A stretch of 64,000 bases of DNA. Origin: Methylophilaceae bacterium (GTDB lineage: Bacteria; Pseudomonadota; Gammaproteobacteria; Burkholderiales; Methylophilaceae). A program made the translations under genes and the position numbers. The notes beneath the pieces are model-generated. The model worked only from the letters and a program-made list of their open reading frames with translations, ran no database searches and had not been told where the DNA came from. Location: contig JAFMCB010000001.1 in the NCBI GenBank assembly GCA_017858095.1, forward strand, positions 1 through 64,000, in the 5' to 3' direction. Positions 18,373 to 28,312 of this stretch are shown here, one piece after another (positions within the stretch are counted from its first letter, which is position 1; each line of letters begins with the position of its first letter).

Positions 18373-19104
18373 TTATCGTGGTTGCCTCAAATAATCACGT
18401 CCCTCAACTTTGATATCAGACGAGGCTAACATAATTGAATCTGCTATAACCCATAATACATCAAGTTTAAACTGAAGGATATTTAATGCTTTTTCCTGCA
18501 TCTCTCTTGTCTGACTAAAATGGTCTAATGTTACAGATAAACCATGTTCAACATCACGTCTTGCTTCTGTTAATCTTTTCTTGAAATATGAAAGTCCTGA
18601 TTCATCAATCCAAGGGTACATTTCTGGCCATGAGCTAATTCGCTGTTGGTGAATATGTGGGGCAAAAAGCTCAGTAAGTGAGGAGCAAATTGATTCCTGC
18701 CAAGACCGTTGCTTAGCAAAATTAATGTAAGCATCCACCGCAAAGCGGACACCTGGAGAAACCATTCTTAGAGAAGTAACATCTTCTCTGGATAAACCAA
18801 CAGCTTTGCCTAATTGAATCCAAGCTTCGATACCCCCCTCAGCTTGACCATCTCCGTCATGGTCAATTATTCTTACTATCCATTCTTTACGAATTTCTTT
18901 ATCAGGACAATTTGACAAAATCGCAGCATCTTTCTGGGGAATTCCTATTTGATAATAAAATCGATTGGCAACCCAACGCTGTAATTGTTCTTTAGTTAAC
19001 TTCCCTTCATACATTAAAACGTGAAAAGGATGATATATATGGTAACCCTTACCTTTTTCTCTTAATTGATTTTCAAACTCTTCGCGACTCCAAGGTTTTG
19101 TCAT
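18373..19104 (-). CDS. pqqC: Pyrroloquinoline-quinone synthase PqqC
   Basis: Cofactorless oxidase that carries out the last step of PQQ synthesis, ring closure and eight-electron oxidation. The N-terminus [28 protein letters not shown] and the run [24 protein letters not shown] match the family closely, with the conserved HDG ([15 protein letters not shown]). Length 243 aa is normal. The gene lies 12 bp after pqqB. One odd point is YHIYHPFH where many homologues have YHIHHPFH; whether this matters for activity needs comparison with relatives. Confidence 0.96.
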   Translation of the reverse strand: MTKPWSREEFENQLREKGKGYHIYHPFHVLMYEGKLTKEQLQRWVANRFYYQIGIPQKDAAILSNCPDKEIRKEWIVRIIDHDGDGQAEGGIEAWIQLGKAVGLSREDVTSLRMVSPGVRFAVDAYINFAKQRSWQESICSSLTELFAPHIHQQRISSWPEMYPWIDESGLSYFKKRLTEARRDVEHGLSVTLDHFSQTREMQEKALNILQFKLDVLWVIADSIMLASSDIKVEGRDYLRQPR

Positions 19105-19116
19105 GGATGCATTCCT

Positions 19117-20031
19117 TTACAATATGATATCCATACCATCATGAGCAACTTCAATTCCATGATCATCTAAAATTTGACGTTCAGGTGAATCTTCTCTGAG
19201 GATTGGATTGGTGTTATTAATGTGAATAAGTATTTTTCTTGGCTTTGAAAGGGCACTTAAAGTTTCCATAATGCCGCCCTTGCTTGACTGATCTAAATGG
19301 CCCATTTCACTGGCTAATTTATCATTAATTCCATGCCGAGACATTTCGTCGTTTGTCCATACAGTTCCATCGACCAGAATCACATCTGCATTACTCATGT
19401 ATTCCAAAACATGGTCTTCAATGACACCTAAGCCTGGGGCGTAAAATAAGTTTTTACCTGATTTTTTATCTTCAACACGGTAACCAACATTATCGCCGGG
19501 CACTGTATTATGACGATGCGGCGAATAAGGGGGCGCCTCGCTTTTTAATGGAACGGCAGTAAATATTAATTCATCCGCTTTAGGGATGGTAAAAGGCTGT
19601 TGTTCAGTTTTCACTTCATGCCAATTCACTCCTCTAAAATGACCTAAAATATTAAATATTGGGTAGCCTGTTGTCATATCCTCATAGACTGACTTTGTGC
19701 AATAAATATCCCAGGGTTTATCGTGTTCTCTTAGAATTAAAAGGCCCGTTGTGTGGTCAATTTGACCGTCACACAATATGATTGATGCAATACCTGTGTC
19801 ACGAATTTTTCTTGCTGGCTGGAGTGGCGGAAAAGATTCAATTTGTGCGCGTATATCAGGTGATGCATTAAACAAGATCCAGTCTTCGCCATTTGCGCTT
19901 ACAGTGATGGAGGATTGCGTTCTTGCTGAAGATTTAATGGAGTGAGTGCGAAGCCCCTTGCAGTTTTGACAATTACAATTCCACTGTGGAAAGCCTCCAC
20001 CGGCACCTGAACCTAAAACGCGAATATGCAT
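19117..20031 (-). CDS. pqqB: PQQ biosynthesis protein PqqB (metallo-beta-lactamase fold)
   Basis: Metallo-hydrolase-fold enzyme proposed to hydroxylate the tyrosine-derived part of the PQQ precursor. Visible signatures are VLGSGAGGGFPQWNCNCQNCKG (quoted in part: GGGFPQWNCNCQNCKG), the zinc-site cysteines, DGQIDHTTGLLILRE and ILVDGTVWTNDEM. Length 304 aa is full. It is the first pqq gene here, 97 bp after aroF. The transcript probably starts in that gap, since a terminator closes the upstream operon. Normally pqqA would lie directly before it, and it does not. Confidence 0.95.
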   Translation of the reverse strand: MHIRVLGSGAGGGFPQWNCNCQNCKGLRTHSIKSSARTQSSITVSANGEDWILFNASPDIRAQIESFPPLQPARKIRDTGIASIILCDGQIDHTTGLLILREHDKPWDIYCTKSVYEDMTTGYPIFNILGHFRGVNWHEVKTEQQPFTIPKADELIFTAVPLKSEAPPYSPHRHNTVPGDNVGYRVEDKKSGKNLFYAPGLGVIEDHVLEYMSNADVILVDGTVWTNDEMSRHGINDKLASEMGHLDQSSKGGIMETLSALSKPRKILIHINNTNPILREDSPERQILDDHGIEVAHDGMDIIL

Positions 20032-20102
20032 AAAATCCTCTAACGATAAATTTAATAGCGAATATTGAAGCAGAACAGGTGTTTGTAACAGGGGAAAACA
20101 TC

Positions 20103-20130
20103 TAAAAAAAACTCATGATATCCATGAGTT
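20103..20130 (-). terminator. Intrinsic terminator after aroF
   Basis: On the minus strand AACTCATG-GATAT-CATGAGTT forms an 8-bp stem with a 5-base loop, followed by a run of eight T. It starts on the aroF stop codon. It separates the gyrA-serC-pheA-hisC-aroF operon from pqqBCDE. Confidence 0.85.
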
Positions 20131-21151
20131 ACTGATTAATATTGCGACCTAATATTTTTGCTATTTGAGTTAATTCATTCATAAGGTGTTTTAATTCCTC
20201 AGGATTAATTGCCTGGTCTGCGTCACACCAAGCCTCACAGGGATTTGGATGCATTTCCACTAATAAACCATCCGCCCCAGCAGCAATCGCAGCGCGAGAT
20301 AATGCTGCCACCATCCATGCTTTTCCACCCGCATGGGATGGGTCAATAATTACAGGCAGGTGCGTTTCCTTTTTTAAAACAGGAATGGCTGTAACGTCCA
20401 AGACATTTCTGTAATAAGTTTCGAAGGTTCTTATGCCACGTTCACAAAAGATAATATTGTGATTTCCGCCCGAGGCAATGTATTCAGCAGCCATGAGCCA
20501 CTCAGAAATGGTTGCTGACATGCCACGTTTTAGAATTACTGGGACATTGATTTTTCCAACCTCTCTTAGTAACTCAAAATTTTGCATGCTCCTTGTTCCA
20601 ATCTGAATAATATCAACTTTTTTCTCAAGAAATTTATCAAGGTGACGAATATCTAACAATTCAGTAACAATAGGCAGTCCTTCTTTATCAGCGGCCGCCC
20701 TGAACATATCTAGCCCCTCAAAACCAACTCCTTGGAATGTGTAAGGACTTGTACGTGGTTTGAAAGCACCTCCACGCATGAGATTAACTCCTGCGGCACG
20801 AACTGCTTTTGCAGATTGTTCCATTTGTTCTGGAGTTTCGACGGAGCATGGGCCTGAAATAATTTGAATATCTTTTCCACCAATTCGATGACCTGCAATA
20901 TCGATTACCGTGTCTTCGTTATGCCATTCGCGAGCAACAATTTTGTATGGCTTTACAATATGAAGGGCTTGTTCAACCCCAGGAAGTGATGCAAGAAGTT
21001 CTTCATCTAAAAGTCTCTCATCACCGATAGCACCAATAACAGTTTTTTCAATACCCTTAGAGACGCTTGCTTCAAGGCCTTTGTCTTTGATGCGGTTGAG
21101 AACGTTATCAATTTGCTCATCAGTCGCCGTTTTGTTCATCACAATAATCAT
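20129..21151 (-). CDS. aroF: 3-deoxy-7-phosphoheptulonate synthase (type I-beta, with N-terminal ACT-like domain)
   Basis: First enzyme of the shikimate pathway, condensing phosphoenolpyruvate and erythrose-4-phosphate. Residues 1-70 form a ferredoxin-like/ACT regulatory domain (TDEQIDNVLNRIKDKGLEASVS), and residues 75-340 the barrel with SGPCSVETPEQM, RGGAFKPRTSPYTFQG and PVIIDPSHAGGK. This two-domain layout is like Thermotoga and Bacillus-type enzymes rather than the E. coli AroFGH. Feedback inhibition by Tyr or Phe is likely from the ACT-like domain, not proven. It follows hisC by 13 bp and is the last gene before a terminator. The symbol is applied loosely since naming varies. Confidence 0.92.
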   Translation of the reverse strand: MIIVMNKTATDEQIDNVLNRIKDKGLEASVSKGIEKTVIGAIGDERLLDEELLASLPGVEQALHIVKPYKIVAREWHNEDTVIDIAGHRIGGKDIQIISGPCSVETPEQMEQSAKAVRAAGVNLMRGGAFKPRTSPYTFQGVGFEGLDMFRAAADKEGLPIVTELLDIRHLDKFLEKKVDIIQIGTRSMQNFELLREVGKINVPVILKRGMSATISEWLMAAEYIASGGNHNIIFCERGIRTFETYYRNVLDVTAIPVLKKETHLPVIIDPSHAGGKAWMVAALSRAAIAAGADGLLVEMHPNPCEAWCDADQAINPEELKHLMNELTQIAKILGRNINQ

Positions 21152-21164
21152 ATTTTTCTAAACC

Positions 21165-22265
21165 TTAAACACATGCTAATTTTTCAAGAAATATTTTATT
21201 TTCATCTTTTAAACCAATGCTTACCCTAAGATAACTTGGCATTTTATAATTTGCTATAGGCCTTACAATCACACCATTTTTCAATAAATGGTGATAATAC
21301 ATCATTGATGCTTGTTCGTCTCTAAGTTTAAAGCTAATGAAATTGCCGTAAGAAGGGATATAGATTATATTTAGTTTCTCAAACCCGGTAATTAACTGTT
21401 TCATACCGGCATCATTAATTTTTTTACTACGCTTAATAAAATCATCATCGGCAAGTGATTCGATTGCAGCCAATTGTGCAATTTGATTCACATTAAATGG
21501 CTGCCGAATTCGATTCATGTATTCTGCAAGTGATTTATGTGTAACACCATAACCAACTCTTAATCCTGCCAATCCATGTGCTTTTGAAAAGCTTCTTGAG
21601 ACCAGTAGATTTGGATACTGCTCAAGCCAAGAAAAAGCCTCTGATTTTAAGTTATCATCCAAATATTCATCGTAAGCTTCATCCAACACAACAATAATGC
21701 TTTTTGGAACAGCAGATAAAAAATCTCTTAATTTTTTTTTATTAATTAATGTGCCTGTTGGATTATTTGGATTAGCGATAAAAATAACTTTCGTTTTGCT
21801 AGTTATTGCTTTTTCAAATGCATCCAAATCATGCTCAAAATTATTTGCTTTAACTTCTACTCCTCTTGCTCCCATCGCTTTCACAACGAGCTCATAAACG
21901 GCAAAAGCATGTTCTGAGAAAATGGCCTCGTCATTAGGTATTAAAAATGTTCGAGCGACCAGCTCAAGGATGTCATTTGATCCATTGCCTAAAATAATTT
22001 GCTTATCGTTAAGTTTAAATTTTGTTGCGATGGCTTGTTTAAGATAATAGCCATTTCCGTCTGGATAACGCTCAATATCTTTCAAGCCCTTTAAAATTAT
22101 TTTTTTTACACGCGGGCTAACTCCTAAAGGATTTTCGTTGGATGCTAGCTTAACAATTTTACTTTCATCAAGATTTAGCTCTCGCGCTACCTCTTTTATT
22201 GGACGACCACCTTGATAAGGCTCTATCTCTCCAATGTGGTTTGGAACATTGATATTAACTATCAT
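21165..22265 (-). CDS. hisC: Histidinol-phosphate aminotransferase (possibly also aromatic)
   Basis: PLP aminotransferase with fold type I. The PLP lysine is in VSRSFSKAHGLAGLRVGYG, and NPNNPTGT and LDEAYDEY are present. I chose the ATG at 22265 instead of the TTG at 22286 in the track; the protein then starts MIVNINVPNHIGEIEPYQGG (366 aa) and overlaps pheA by 11 bp. In this position between pheA and aroF, HisC homologues often act on prephenate or aromatic keto acids as well as on histidinol phosphate, so a role in phenylalanine and tyrosine synthesis is possible. That is inference from the neighbourhood. Confidence 0.9.
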   Translation of the reverse strand: MIVNINVPNHIGEIEPYQGGRPIKEVARELNLDESKIVKLASNENPLGVSPRVKKIILKGLKDIERYPDGNGYYLKQAIATKFKLNDKQIILGNGSNDILELVARTFLIPNDEAIFSEHAFAVYELVVKAMGARGVEVKANNFEHDLDAFEKAITSKTKVIFIANPNNPTGTLINKKKLRDFLSAVPKSIIVVLDEAYDEYLDDNLKSEAFSWLEQYPNLLVSRSFSKAHGLAGLRVGYGVTHKSLAEYMNRIRQPFNVNQIAQLAAIESLADDDFIKRSKKINDAGMKQLITGFEKLNIIYIPSYGNFISFKLRDEQASMMYYHHLLKNGVIVRPIANYKMPSYLRVSIGLKDENKIFLEKLACV

Positions 22266-23325
22266 GACTTGCTGGGTAGGAGCCAAGTAATTTTATAAAA
22301 GAAGCTTTTGACTCTACTTGATCTATCGACAATCGAACTTTCTTCTCTTTGTAATGCCCTTCAAGGTCAATAAAAAAAACATATTCCCACAAACCAATTT
22401 TTGCTGGACGTGACTCTAACTTTGTCATACTCACCTTATTTTTTGCAAACGGTGCAACTAAATCAGCAATAGCGCCAGGCTTATTCTTTGTCGCAACTAC
22501 AATCGATGTTTTATCATTTCCACTAGGATCAACATCTTGTTTTGAGATAACAAGAAATCGCGTTGAATTCTTTCGATCATCTTCAATATTTTCAAACAAA
22601 TTATTGAGCTGGTAAAGATCAGCTGCTTTACTGCTCGCAATGGCAGCAGCATTTTTTTGATTTGCGGCTAAGCGTGCGCCTTCGGCGTTGCTCGTAACGG
22701 CAATTTTATCGACATTCGGCATGTTACTCATCAACCAATCATGACATTGGGCTAAAGACTGCCCGTGTGCATATACTTTTTTTATCGAATTTAAAGACCG
22801 GTTTTTTGATATTAAGCAATGATGAACAGGTAAAATTATTTCGCCACAAATTCTTAAGTCTTTTATTAAAAGTAGGTCGAGCGTGCGACTGATTGCTCCT
22901 TCGGTTGAATTCTCCACTGGAACTACGCCGTAATGCGCAATATCAGATTGGACTTGACTAAATACCTCATCAATACTGAAAGTCGGCATAGATTCAATAT
23001 TTTCGCCAAAATGCTTAATTGTTGCCTCTTCACTAAAAGTTCCGAGCGGGCCTAAAAAAGAAACGCTTAATTTTTTCTCTAGTGCTCGACAATTTGAAAT
23101 GATTGATTTAAAAATATTAATAACACTGGCCTGTGATAAAGGTCCTTGATTTAATTTTTTTAATTTTGCTATAAGGCTGGCTTCACGTTCTGGCTTATAA
23201 ATAACTCCATCATTTTTAAGCGTGCCAATATCTTTTGCAATAGCGGCGCGCTTTGAGAGCAAATCTAAAATATCACGATCAATCTTGTCAATATCGCTTC
23301 TTAATTTGTTTAAATTCTTTTTCAT
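22255..23325 (-). CDS. pheA: Bifunctional chorismate mutase / prephenate dehydratase
   Basis: Makes phenylpyruvate from chorismate. Residues 1-90 are an AroQ-type mutase (LRSDIDKIDRDILDLLSKRAAIAKDIG), about 92-270 the dehydratase (SFLGPLGTFSEEA, and NSTRFLVI with the catalytic Thr), and 280-350 an ACT domain with the phenylalanine-binding ESRPAKIGLWEYVFFID. All three parts are present (356 aa), so the enzyme should be feedback-inhibited by phenylalanine. It overlaps serC by 4 bp and hisC by 11 bp, giving a tight aromatic-serine operon behind gyrA. Confidence 0.97.
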   Translation of the reverse strand: MKKNLNKLRSDIDKIDRDILDLLSKRAAIAKDIGTLKNDGVIYKPEREASLIAKLKKLNQGPLSQASVINIFKSIISNCRALEKKLSVSFLGPLGTFSEEATIKHFGENIESMPTFSIDEVFSQVQSDIAHYGVVPVENSTEGAISRTLDLLLIKDLRICGEIILPVHHCLISKNRSLNSIKKVYAHGQSLAQCHDWLMSNMPNVDKIAVTSNAEGARLAANQKNAAAIASSKAADLYQLNNLFENIEDDRKNSTRFLVISKQDVDPSGNDKTSIVVATKNKPGAIADLVAPFAKNKVSMTKLESRPAKIGLWEYVFFIDLEGHYKEKKVRLSIDQVESKASFIKLLGSYPASHDS

Positions 23326-24401
23326 GAATTATTATTTTTAAATTTTTCCATAAAAGTAATTAAAGCTTCTACGCCTTCGATTGGCATGGCGTTATAAATT
23401 GACGCACGTAAACCACCAACCAAACGATGCCCTTTTAGCTGGTATAGACCCTCTGCTTCTGCTTCTGCAACAAATTTCATAGTGAGCTCATCATTTAGAA
23501 TTCTAAACGGAATATTCATTCGAGAACGATTATTTATATCAACATTATTGTAGTAAAAGGTTGTTGAATCAATATACTCATACAAAATGGAAGCTTTTTT
23601 CTTATTTTTCTTTTCGATCTCTTGAAGGCCGCCTTGGTCTAATAGCCATTTAAAAACAAGTCCGGCCATGTAGATACTGTAAGTTGTGGGCGTATTAATC
23701 ATCGATTTATTGTCAGATTGAATTTTCCAATTGAATGTTGTAGGAGTTTTTTTATCAGAAAAATCAAGCAAGTCATCTCTTACTATTACCAATGTTACTC
23801 CTGCTGGACCAATATTTTTTTGCGCCCCCGCATAAATTACGCCAAATTTATCAATATCTAGGGGTCGCGACAAAATGTTTGATGACATATCGCAAACTAA
23901 GGTGGGTGCAATGTTTTTTGGTATTTCAAAGTATTCCACACCATGAATAGTTTCATTCATGCAAAAGTGAACGTATGCATCTGTTTCTGAAGTAACCCAA
24001 CCTTTCGGGTCAGGCGCTTTTAAAAAATGTTCCGCCTCTGAGGTGGCACCTAATTTAATGTTACCAAAAACTTGTGCGTCATTAAAAGTTCGCTTTGACC
24101 AATATCCCGATACAATATAACTAGCTGATTTTTGGTTTAAGAGATTCATTGGCACCATAAAGTTTTGTGTAATAGCGCCACCTTGAAGAAATAAAACTTT
24201 ATAATTCTTAGGAATACAAAATAATTTTCTTAAATTTTCTTCAGTTTCATCATAGATCGATAGGTAGTGTTTTCCACGATGTGACATCTCCATAACAGAC
24301 ATGCCTGTAGCGTTCCAGTTTATAAGTTCAGATTGAGCCTGGAGCAAAACTTCCTTAGGAAGAACAGAAGGTCCGGCAGAAAAATTAAATTGGCAACTCA
24401 T
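23322..24401 (-). CDS. serC: Phosphoserine aminotransferase
   Basis: PLP aminotransferase making phosphoserine (and a pyridoxine precursor). The N-terminal motif [15 protein letters not shown] and the PLP lysine in [18 protein letters not shown] are clear, along with MSHRGKHY. Length 359 aa is normal. The start lies 17 bp inside the end of gyrA and the stop overlaps pheA by 4 bp, so it is fully embedded in the operon. In methylotrophs using the ribulose monophosphate cycle this is the main serine route; a role in B6 synthesis is known for the family. Confidence 0.97.
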   Translation of the reverse strand: MSCQFNFSAGPSVLPKEVLLQAQSELINWNATGMSVMEMSHRGKHYLSIYDETEENLRKLFCIPKNYKVLFLQGGAITQNFMVPMNLLNQKSASYIVSGYWSKRTFNDAQVFGNIKLGATSEAEHFLKAPDPKGWVTSETDAYVHFCMNETIHGVEYFEIPKNIAPTLVCDMSSNILSRPLDIDKFGVIYAGAQKNIGPAGVTLVIVRDDLLDFSDKKTPTTFNWKIQSDNKSMINTPTTYSIYMAGLVFKWLLDQGGLQEIEKKNKKKASILYEYIDSTTFYYNNVDINNRSRMNIPFRILNDELTMKFVAEAEAEGLYQLKGHRLVGGLRASIYNAMPIEGVEALITFMEKFKNNNS

Positions 24402-26952
24402 CTTGATCAGCTTCTAAATGTTCTGATTCAACTATTTTTTCTAAACCAGAAAGTTTTTCATCTTTAGATAAGTTGATAAGCGTGACTCCTTGTGTGGCTC
24501 TTCCAAGTTCTCGTATTTCACTTACCCTTGTACGAATTAATACCCCACCAGTGGTAATAAGCATAATTTCATCATTGTCATGAACAAGTTTAGCGGCAAC
24601 CACAACGCCATTTCGATCACTTACTTGGATTGCTTTAACGCCCTGCGTTCCTCGTCCTGATCGTCTAAATTCGGACAAAACAGTTCGTTTACCATAACCA
24701 TTTTCAGTTGCCACCAAAACAGATTCTTCATCTGAGGATGCAATTAGTAAAGATAAAACCTGGTTTTCTGTTGGCAGCTTCATACCCCTTACTCCACGAG
24801 CATTTCTGCCCATACTTCTGACATCGTTTTCATCAAACCAAACAGCTTTACCACCATTAGACACTAATACAACATCTTGACTACCATTGGTCACATCAGC
24901 GCCAATCAAATAATCTCCATTATCAAGTTTAATTGCAATAATGCCCGACTTCCTAGGGTTGGAAAAATCTGAAAGCGGGGTTTTTTTCACTGTTCCTTTT
25001 GAGGTAGCCATGAAAATAAATTGATCGTCAACAAAATCCTTTACCGCAAGGATGGCATTAATCTTTTCACCTGGCATTAGCGGAAACAGGTTAACAATCG
25101 GTTTACCACGGCTTACGCGACTTCCTTGTGGTACTTCATATACTTTTAACCAATAAACTTGGCCACGACTGGAAAAACAAAGGATATTGTCATGTGAGTT
25201 GGCAACAAACATCTTTTCTATAAAGTCATCTTCTTTTGTTGTCATGGCTTGTTTACCGCGTCCGCCTCTTCTTTGCGCGCGATAGTCATCTAAAACTTGA
25301 GCTTTGATATAACCAGTATTTGATAATGTCACCACCATGTCCTGAGGCGCTATTAAATCCTCAATCGAAAGGTCCTGCGCATTAACAATAATTTCGCTTC
25401 TTCTTTTATCGCCATACTGGGATTTGACTTCTTCCAATTCGTCATCAATGATTTTTGTTACTCTTTCTGATTTCGATAAAATATCAAGCAAGTCAAGAAT
25501 TAAATCCATGATTTCATGATACTCGTTTACAATTTTTTCTTGCTCTAATCCCGTTAATCGTTGGAGTCTTAGCTGAAGTATCTCTTGCGCTTGTGTGTCA
25601 GATAATTTATAGCCCGTTGCTTTTAATCCAAACGTACTTGGCAGGCCATCAGGCTTTGATAAATTTTCAGAAGCCTGCTTCAACATTTCTTCTACCACAG
25701 GCGATTTCCAATCGCGCCGCATTAACTCATCTTTTGCTTCCGGTGGAGTGGCAGCTGCCTTGATAATTTTGATCATTTCATCAACGTTAGCCAATGCAAC
25801 TGCTAAGCCTTCAAGAACATGCCCGCGCTCTCTAGCTTTTTTAAGTTCATAAACAGTTTTACGGGTAATAACCTCTCTTCGATGTTTTAAAAAGGCCTCT
25901 AGAATTTGCTTAAGGTTATGAAGCTTTGGTTGACCATCATTGAGGGCAACCATGTTCATACCGAAGCTATCTTGCAGTTGCGTTTGTTTGTAGAGATTAT
26001 TTAGAATAACATCAGGAATCTCGCCTTTTTTAAGCTCAATCACAACGCGCATGCCAGATTTATCTGACTCATCTCTTAAATCCGAGATGCCATCAATTTT
26101 TTTATCCCCAACTAGCTCAGCAATTTTTTCTATAAATGTCTTTTTATTGACCTGGTAGGGTAACTCATCAACGATAATCGCCTCCCTATTTCCTTTCTCC
26201 ATCGGCTCAACATGTGTTTTTCCTCGCATTACCACCCTGCCGCGACCTGTCTTGTAACCATCTCTAACTCCGGCAATCCCATGAATAATTCCAGCAGTCG
26301 GGAAATCAGGTCCAGGAATATGTTCAATTAGGTCATCTATAGTTAATTCAGGATCTTTCAGTAATGCTTGAAGGCCATTGATTACCTCGGTTAGATTATG
26401 TGGCGGGATATTAGTGGCCATACCTACGGCAATTCCTGAACTGCCATTAATTAGTAAGTTTGGTATTTTAGTTGGCATGATTAACGGTTCGTTTTCAGAT
26501 CCGTCATAATTAGGGCCAAAATTCACTGTTTCTTTGTCAATATCGGTAAGCAGTTCATGCGCTATTTTTGACATTCGTATTTCTGTATATCGCATGGCTG
26601 CAGCATTATCGCCATCTACAGAGCCAAAGTTTCCTTGGCCATCCACTAACATGTAACGTAAACTAAAATCTTGTGCCATTCGAACGATGGTGTCATAGAC
26701 GGCAGTATCGCCATGCGGATGATATTTACCGATGACATCACCAACAATTCTGGCTGATTTTTTATAAGGTCGATTGTAATTATTGCTTAGCTCATGCATA
26801 GCAAAAAGCACTCTTCTATGCACTGGTTTTAAACCATCTCTCACATCGGGTAATGCGCGACCAACAATAACGCTCATCGCGTAATCCAGATAGGATTTTT
26901 TCATTTCATCTTCTAAGCTTACAGGGATAGTTTCTTTGGCAAATACGTCCAT
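24385..26952 (-). CDS. gyrA: DNA gyrase subunit A
   Basis: Breakage-reunion subunit of gyrase. The catalytic Tyr is in [15 protein letters not shown] near residue 122. The GyrA-box QRRGGRGK near residue 560 shows that it is gyrase rather than topoisomerase IV, and the six-bladed C-terminal repeats follow. In the quinolone-resistance region, position 83 is Thr ([12 protein letters not shown]) and 87 is Asp; Thr at 83 is common in wild-type relatives and does not show resistance. Length 855 aa is normal. It leads an operon with serC, pheA, hisC and aroF; the 87-bp gap behind it should hold the promoter. Confidence 0.98.
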   Translation of the reverse strand: MDVFAKETIPVSLEDEMKKSYLDYAMSVIVGRALPDVRDGLKPVHRRVLFAMHELSNNYNRPYKKSARIVGDVIGKYHPHGDTAVYDTIVRMAQDFSLRYMLVDGQGNFGSVDGDNAAAMRYTEIRMSKIAHELLTDIDKETVNFGPNYDGSENEPLIMPTKIPNLLINGSSGIAVGMATNIPPHNLTEVINGLQALLKDPELTIDDLIEHIPGPDFPTAGIIHGIAGVRDGYKTGRGRVVMRGKTHVEPMEKGNREAIIVDELPYQVNKKTFIEKIAELVGDKKIDGISDLRDESDKSGMRVVIELKKGEIPDVILNNLYKQTQLQDSFGMNMVALNDGQPKLHNLKQILEAFLKHRREVITRKTVYELKKARERGHVLEGLAVALANVDEMIKIIKAAATPPEAKDELMRRDWKSPVVEEMLKQASENLSKPDGLPSTFGLKATGYKLSDTQAQEILQLRLQRLTGLEQEKIVNEYHEIMDLILDLLDILSKSERVTKIIDDELEEVKSQYGDKRRSEIIVNAQDLSIEDLIAPQDMVVTLSNTGYIKAQVLDDYRAQRRGGRGKQAMTTKEDDFIEKMFVANSHDNILCFSSRGQVYWLKVYEVPQGSRVSRGKPIVNLFPLMPGEKINAILAVKDFVDDQFIFMATSKGTVKKTPLSDFSNPRKSGIIAIKLDNGDYLIGADVTNGSQDVVLVSNGGKAVWFDENDVRSMGRNARGVRGMKLPTENQVLSLLIASSDEESVLVATENGYGKRTVLSEFRRSGRGTQGVKAIQVSDRNGVVVAAKLVHDNDEIMLITTGGVLIRTRVSEIRELGRATQGVTLINLSKDEKLSGLEKIVESEHLEADQDELPI

Positions 26953-27039
26953 ATTTTTTTATTCGATTTAATTTTGAAATGAAGTTATATCTAGTCTGAT
27001 TTTATCACGTATTGTGATTGTTTATGAGATAAAAGCGGG
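26953..27039 (-). promoter_or_regulatory. gyrA leader region
   Basis: An 87-bp AT-rich gap between metZ and gyrA. It should contain the gyrA promoter, with TATAAC and GATAAAAT as -10 candidates on the minus strand, but I cannot pick a convincing -35. A short imperfect dyad ATCAC-N5-GTGAT is at 27004-27018. I see no terminator for metZ. Confidence 0.35.
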
Positions 27040-28212
27040 TTACTTCGTTAGAAAAATTAAGTCCGATTTGATGTCTTCAATATCTTCGATTCCAACCGCA
27101 ATTCGAATCAAATTGTCCTGAATATTTGCCGCGTCTCTCTCAGCTTGAGAAAGTCTTGCATGTGTAGTGGTTGCCGGGTGCGTGATGGTAGATTTTACAT
27201 CTCCAAGATTGGCAGTGATAGATAACATTTTTGTTGAATCTATCAATTTCCAAGCCTCTTTCTTTGAACCTTTTATAGCGAACGATAAAACACCTCCACC
27301 AAGTAACTGTTGTTTCCTTGCTAAAAGGTACTGTGGGTGCGATTTTAAGCCTGGATAATAAACACGCTCAACTTTTTTTTGCTTCTCTAGCCATAATGCT
27401 AATTCAAGCGCATTTTTGGAATGAGCCTCCATTCTTATCTTAAGCGTTTCAAGCCCCTTATAAAACACCCAGGCATTAAATGGACTTAAAGTTGGTCCAG
27501 CTGATCTTAAAAATGAAAATACTTCCTTCATATCTTTTTCTCGGCCTAGAACAGCACCACCCAAACAACGTCCCTGACCGTCCAGGTATTTTGTCGCTGA
27601 ATGAATAATGATATGTGCCCCAAGCTCAATTGGTGTTTGCAAAGCGGGTGTGCAAAAACAATTATCAACAATTAACTTACAACCATTAGCATCTGCTAAA
27701 TTGGCAAGTTTCTTAATGTCACAAAGTTCAGTCAAAGGGTTTGAAGGGGTTTCAACAAACATTAATTTTGTTGTTTTCTTTACAGCCTTCTTCCATTGTG
27801 CAAAGTCAGTTAAATCCACATAAGTAATATCTAATCCCCAGCGTGATAAAATATTGTTAAAAAGCTGGATGGAAGTTCCAAAGATGCTTTTCGATACAAC
27901 CACATGATCACCCTGCGAGCAGAGTGACATAAAGCATGCCAGAATAGCCGACATACCACTTGCAGTTGCAACACATCTCTCTGCACCTTCTAGTGCAGCA
28001 AGGCGATCCTCAAACATTTTTATTGAGGGATTAGTAAATCGTGAATAAACATTGCCGCTATCAGGATTTGCAAATCTATTTGCTGCTTCTTTTGCATTTT
28101 TAAAAACAAAACTTGAAGTCAAAAACATCGCCTCAGAGTGCTCTTGCTCCTGAGTCCTAATAACTCCTGACCGAACTGCGTCAGTCGAAAATTTTGTTTT
28201 ATTTTTTTTCAT
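27040..28212 (-). CDS. metZ: O-succinylhomoserine sulfhydrylase (MetZ type)
   Basis: PLP enzyme making homocysteine from an acylhomoserine and sulfide. The opening TDAVRSGVIRTQEQEHSEAMFLTSSFVF is the MetZ signature, and the PLP lysine is in HSATKYLDGQGRCLGG. The track extends the frame into the leader (start 28302). I chose the ATG at 28212 (390 aa), which lies just after the leader terminator and matches family length. It follows purF in the usual betaproteobacterial order but has its own promoter and a SAM-binding leader. A second sulfhydrylase, metY, is elsewhere in the window. Confidence 0.93.
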   Translation of the reverse strand: MKKNKTKFSTDAVRSGVIRTQEQEHSEAMFLTSSFVFKNAKEAANRFANPDSGNVYSRFTNPSIKMFEDRLAALEGAERCVATASGMSAILACFMSLCSQGDHVVVSKSIFGTSIQLFNNILSRWGLDITYVDLTDFAQWKKAVKKTTKLMFVETPSNPLTELCDIKKLANLADANGCKLIVDNCFCTPALQTPIELGAHIIIHSATKYLDGQGRCLGGAVLGREKDMKEVFSFLRSAGPTLSPFNAWVFYKGLETLKIRMEAHSKNALELALWLEKQKKVERVYYPGLKSHPQYLLARKQQLLGGGVLSFAIKGSKKEAWKLIDSTKMLSITANLGDVKSTITHPATTTHARLSQAERDAANIQDNLIRIAVGIEDIEDIKSDLIFLTK

Positions 28213-28223
28213 GACAAATATCC

Positions 28224-28252
28224 AAAAAAAAACCCGCACAGCTTGACGGGTT
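28224..28252 (-). terminator. Intrinsic terminator inside the metZ leader
   Basis: Minus-strand AACCCG-TCAAGCTGTG-CGGGTT followed by a nine-T run. It ends about 12 bases before the metZ ATG, so it would stop transcription before the gene. Its loop contains AGCTGT, fully complementary to ACAGCT at the 3' end of the riboswitch aptamer, giving a natural antiterminator alternative. Confidence 0.85.
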
Positions 28253-28257
28253 AACCT

Positions 28258-28312
28258 CGCTTTAGCTGTTATTTTTATTGCGCCCGCAAGCTGATAATTC
28301 AAATCGGCGCAT
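28258..28312 (-). ncRNA. SAM-II-like (SAM-alpha / SAM-V) riboswitch in the metZ leader
   Basis: Read on the minus strand, TGCGCC-GATTTG-N8-GCTTGCG-GGCGCA-ATAAA-N7-AGCTAAAG matches the conserved core of the SAM-II class, in which the first stem is followed by GAUUU, then GCUUGC precedes the closing strand, then UAAA and GCUAAA. Stem P1 is TGCGCC (28306-28311) with GGCGCA (28279-28284), six perfect pairs. The AGCTAAA strand is at 28261-28267. The gene behind it makes homocysteine, the expected target. From recalled consensus; SAM-II versus SAM-V cannot be decided by eye. Confidence 0.85.

Noticed and set aside
20032-20128. Possible pqqA gene before pqqB
   Set aside because: Frames in this gap are only a few codons long or run into pqqB, and none has Glu-x3-Tyr. 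The palindrome there is a terminator.
24385-26952. Thr83 in GyrA as a sign of quinolone resistance
   Set aside because: Thr at this place is a common wild-type residue in many bacteria and Asp87 is unchanged.
27004-27018. Dyad ATCAC-N5-GTGAT as a CRP or FNR site before gyrA
   Set aside because: The arms are too short and the half-sites are in the wrong orientation for CRP (TGTGA-N6-TCACA). It is not convincing in AT-rich DNA.
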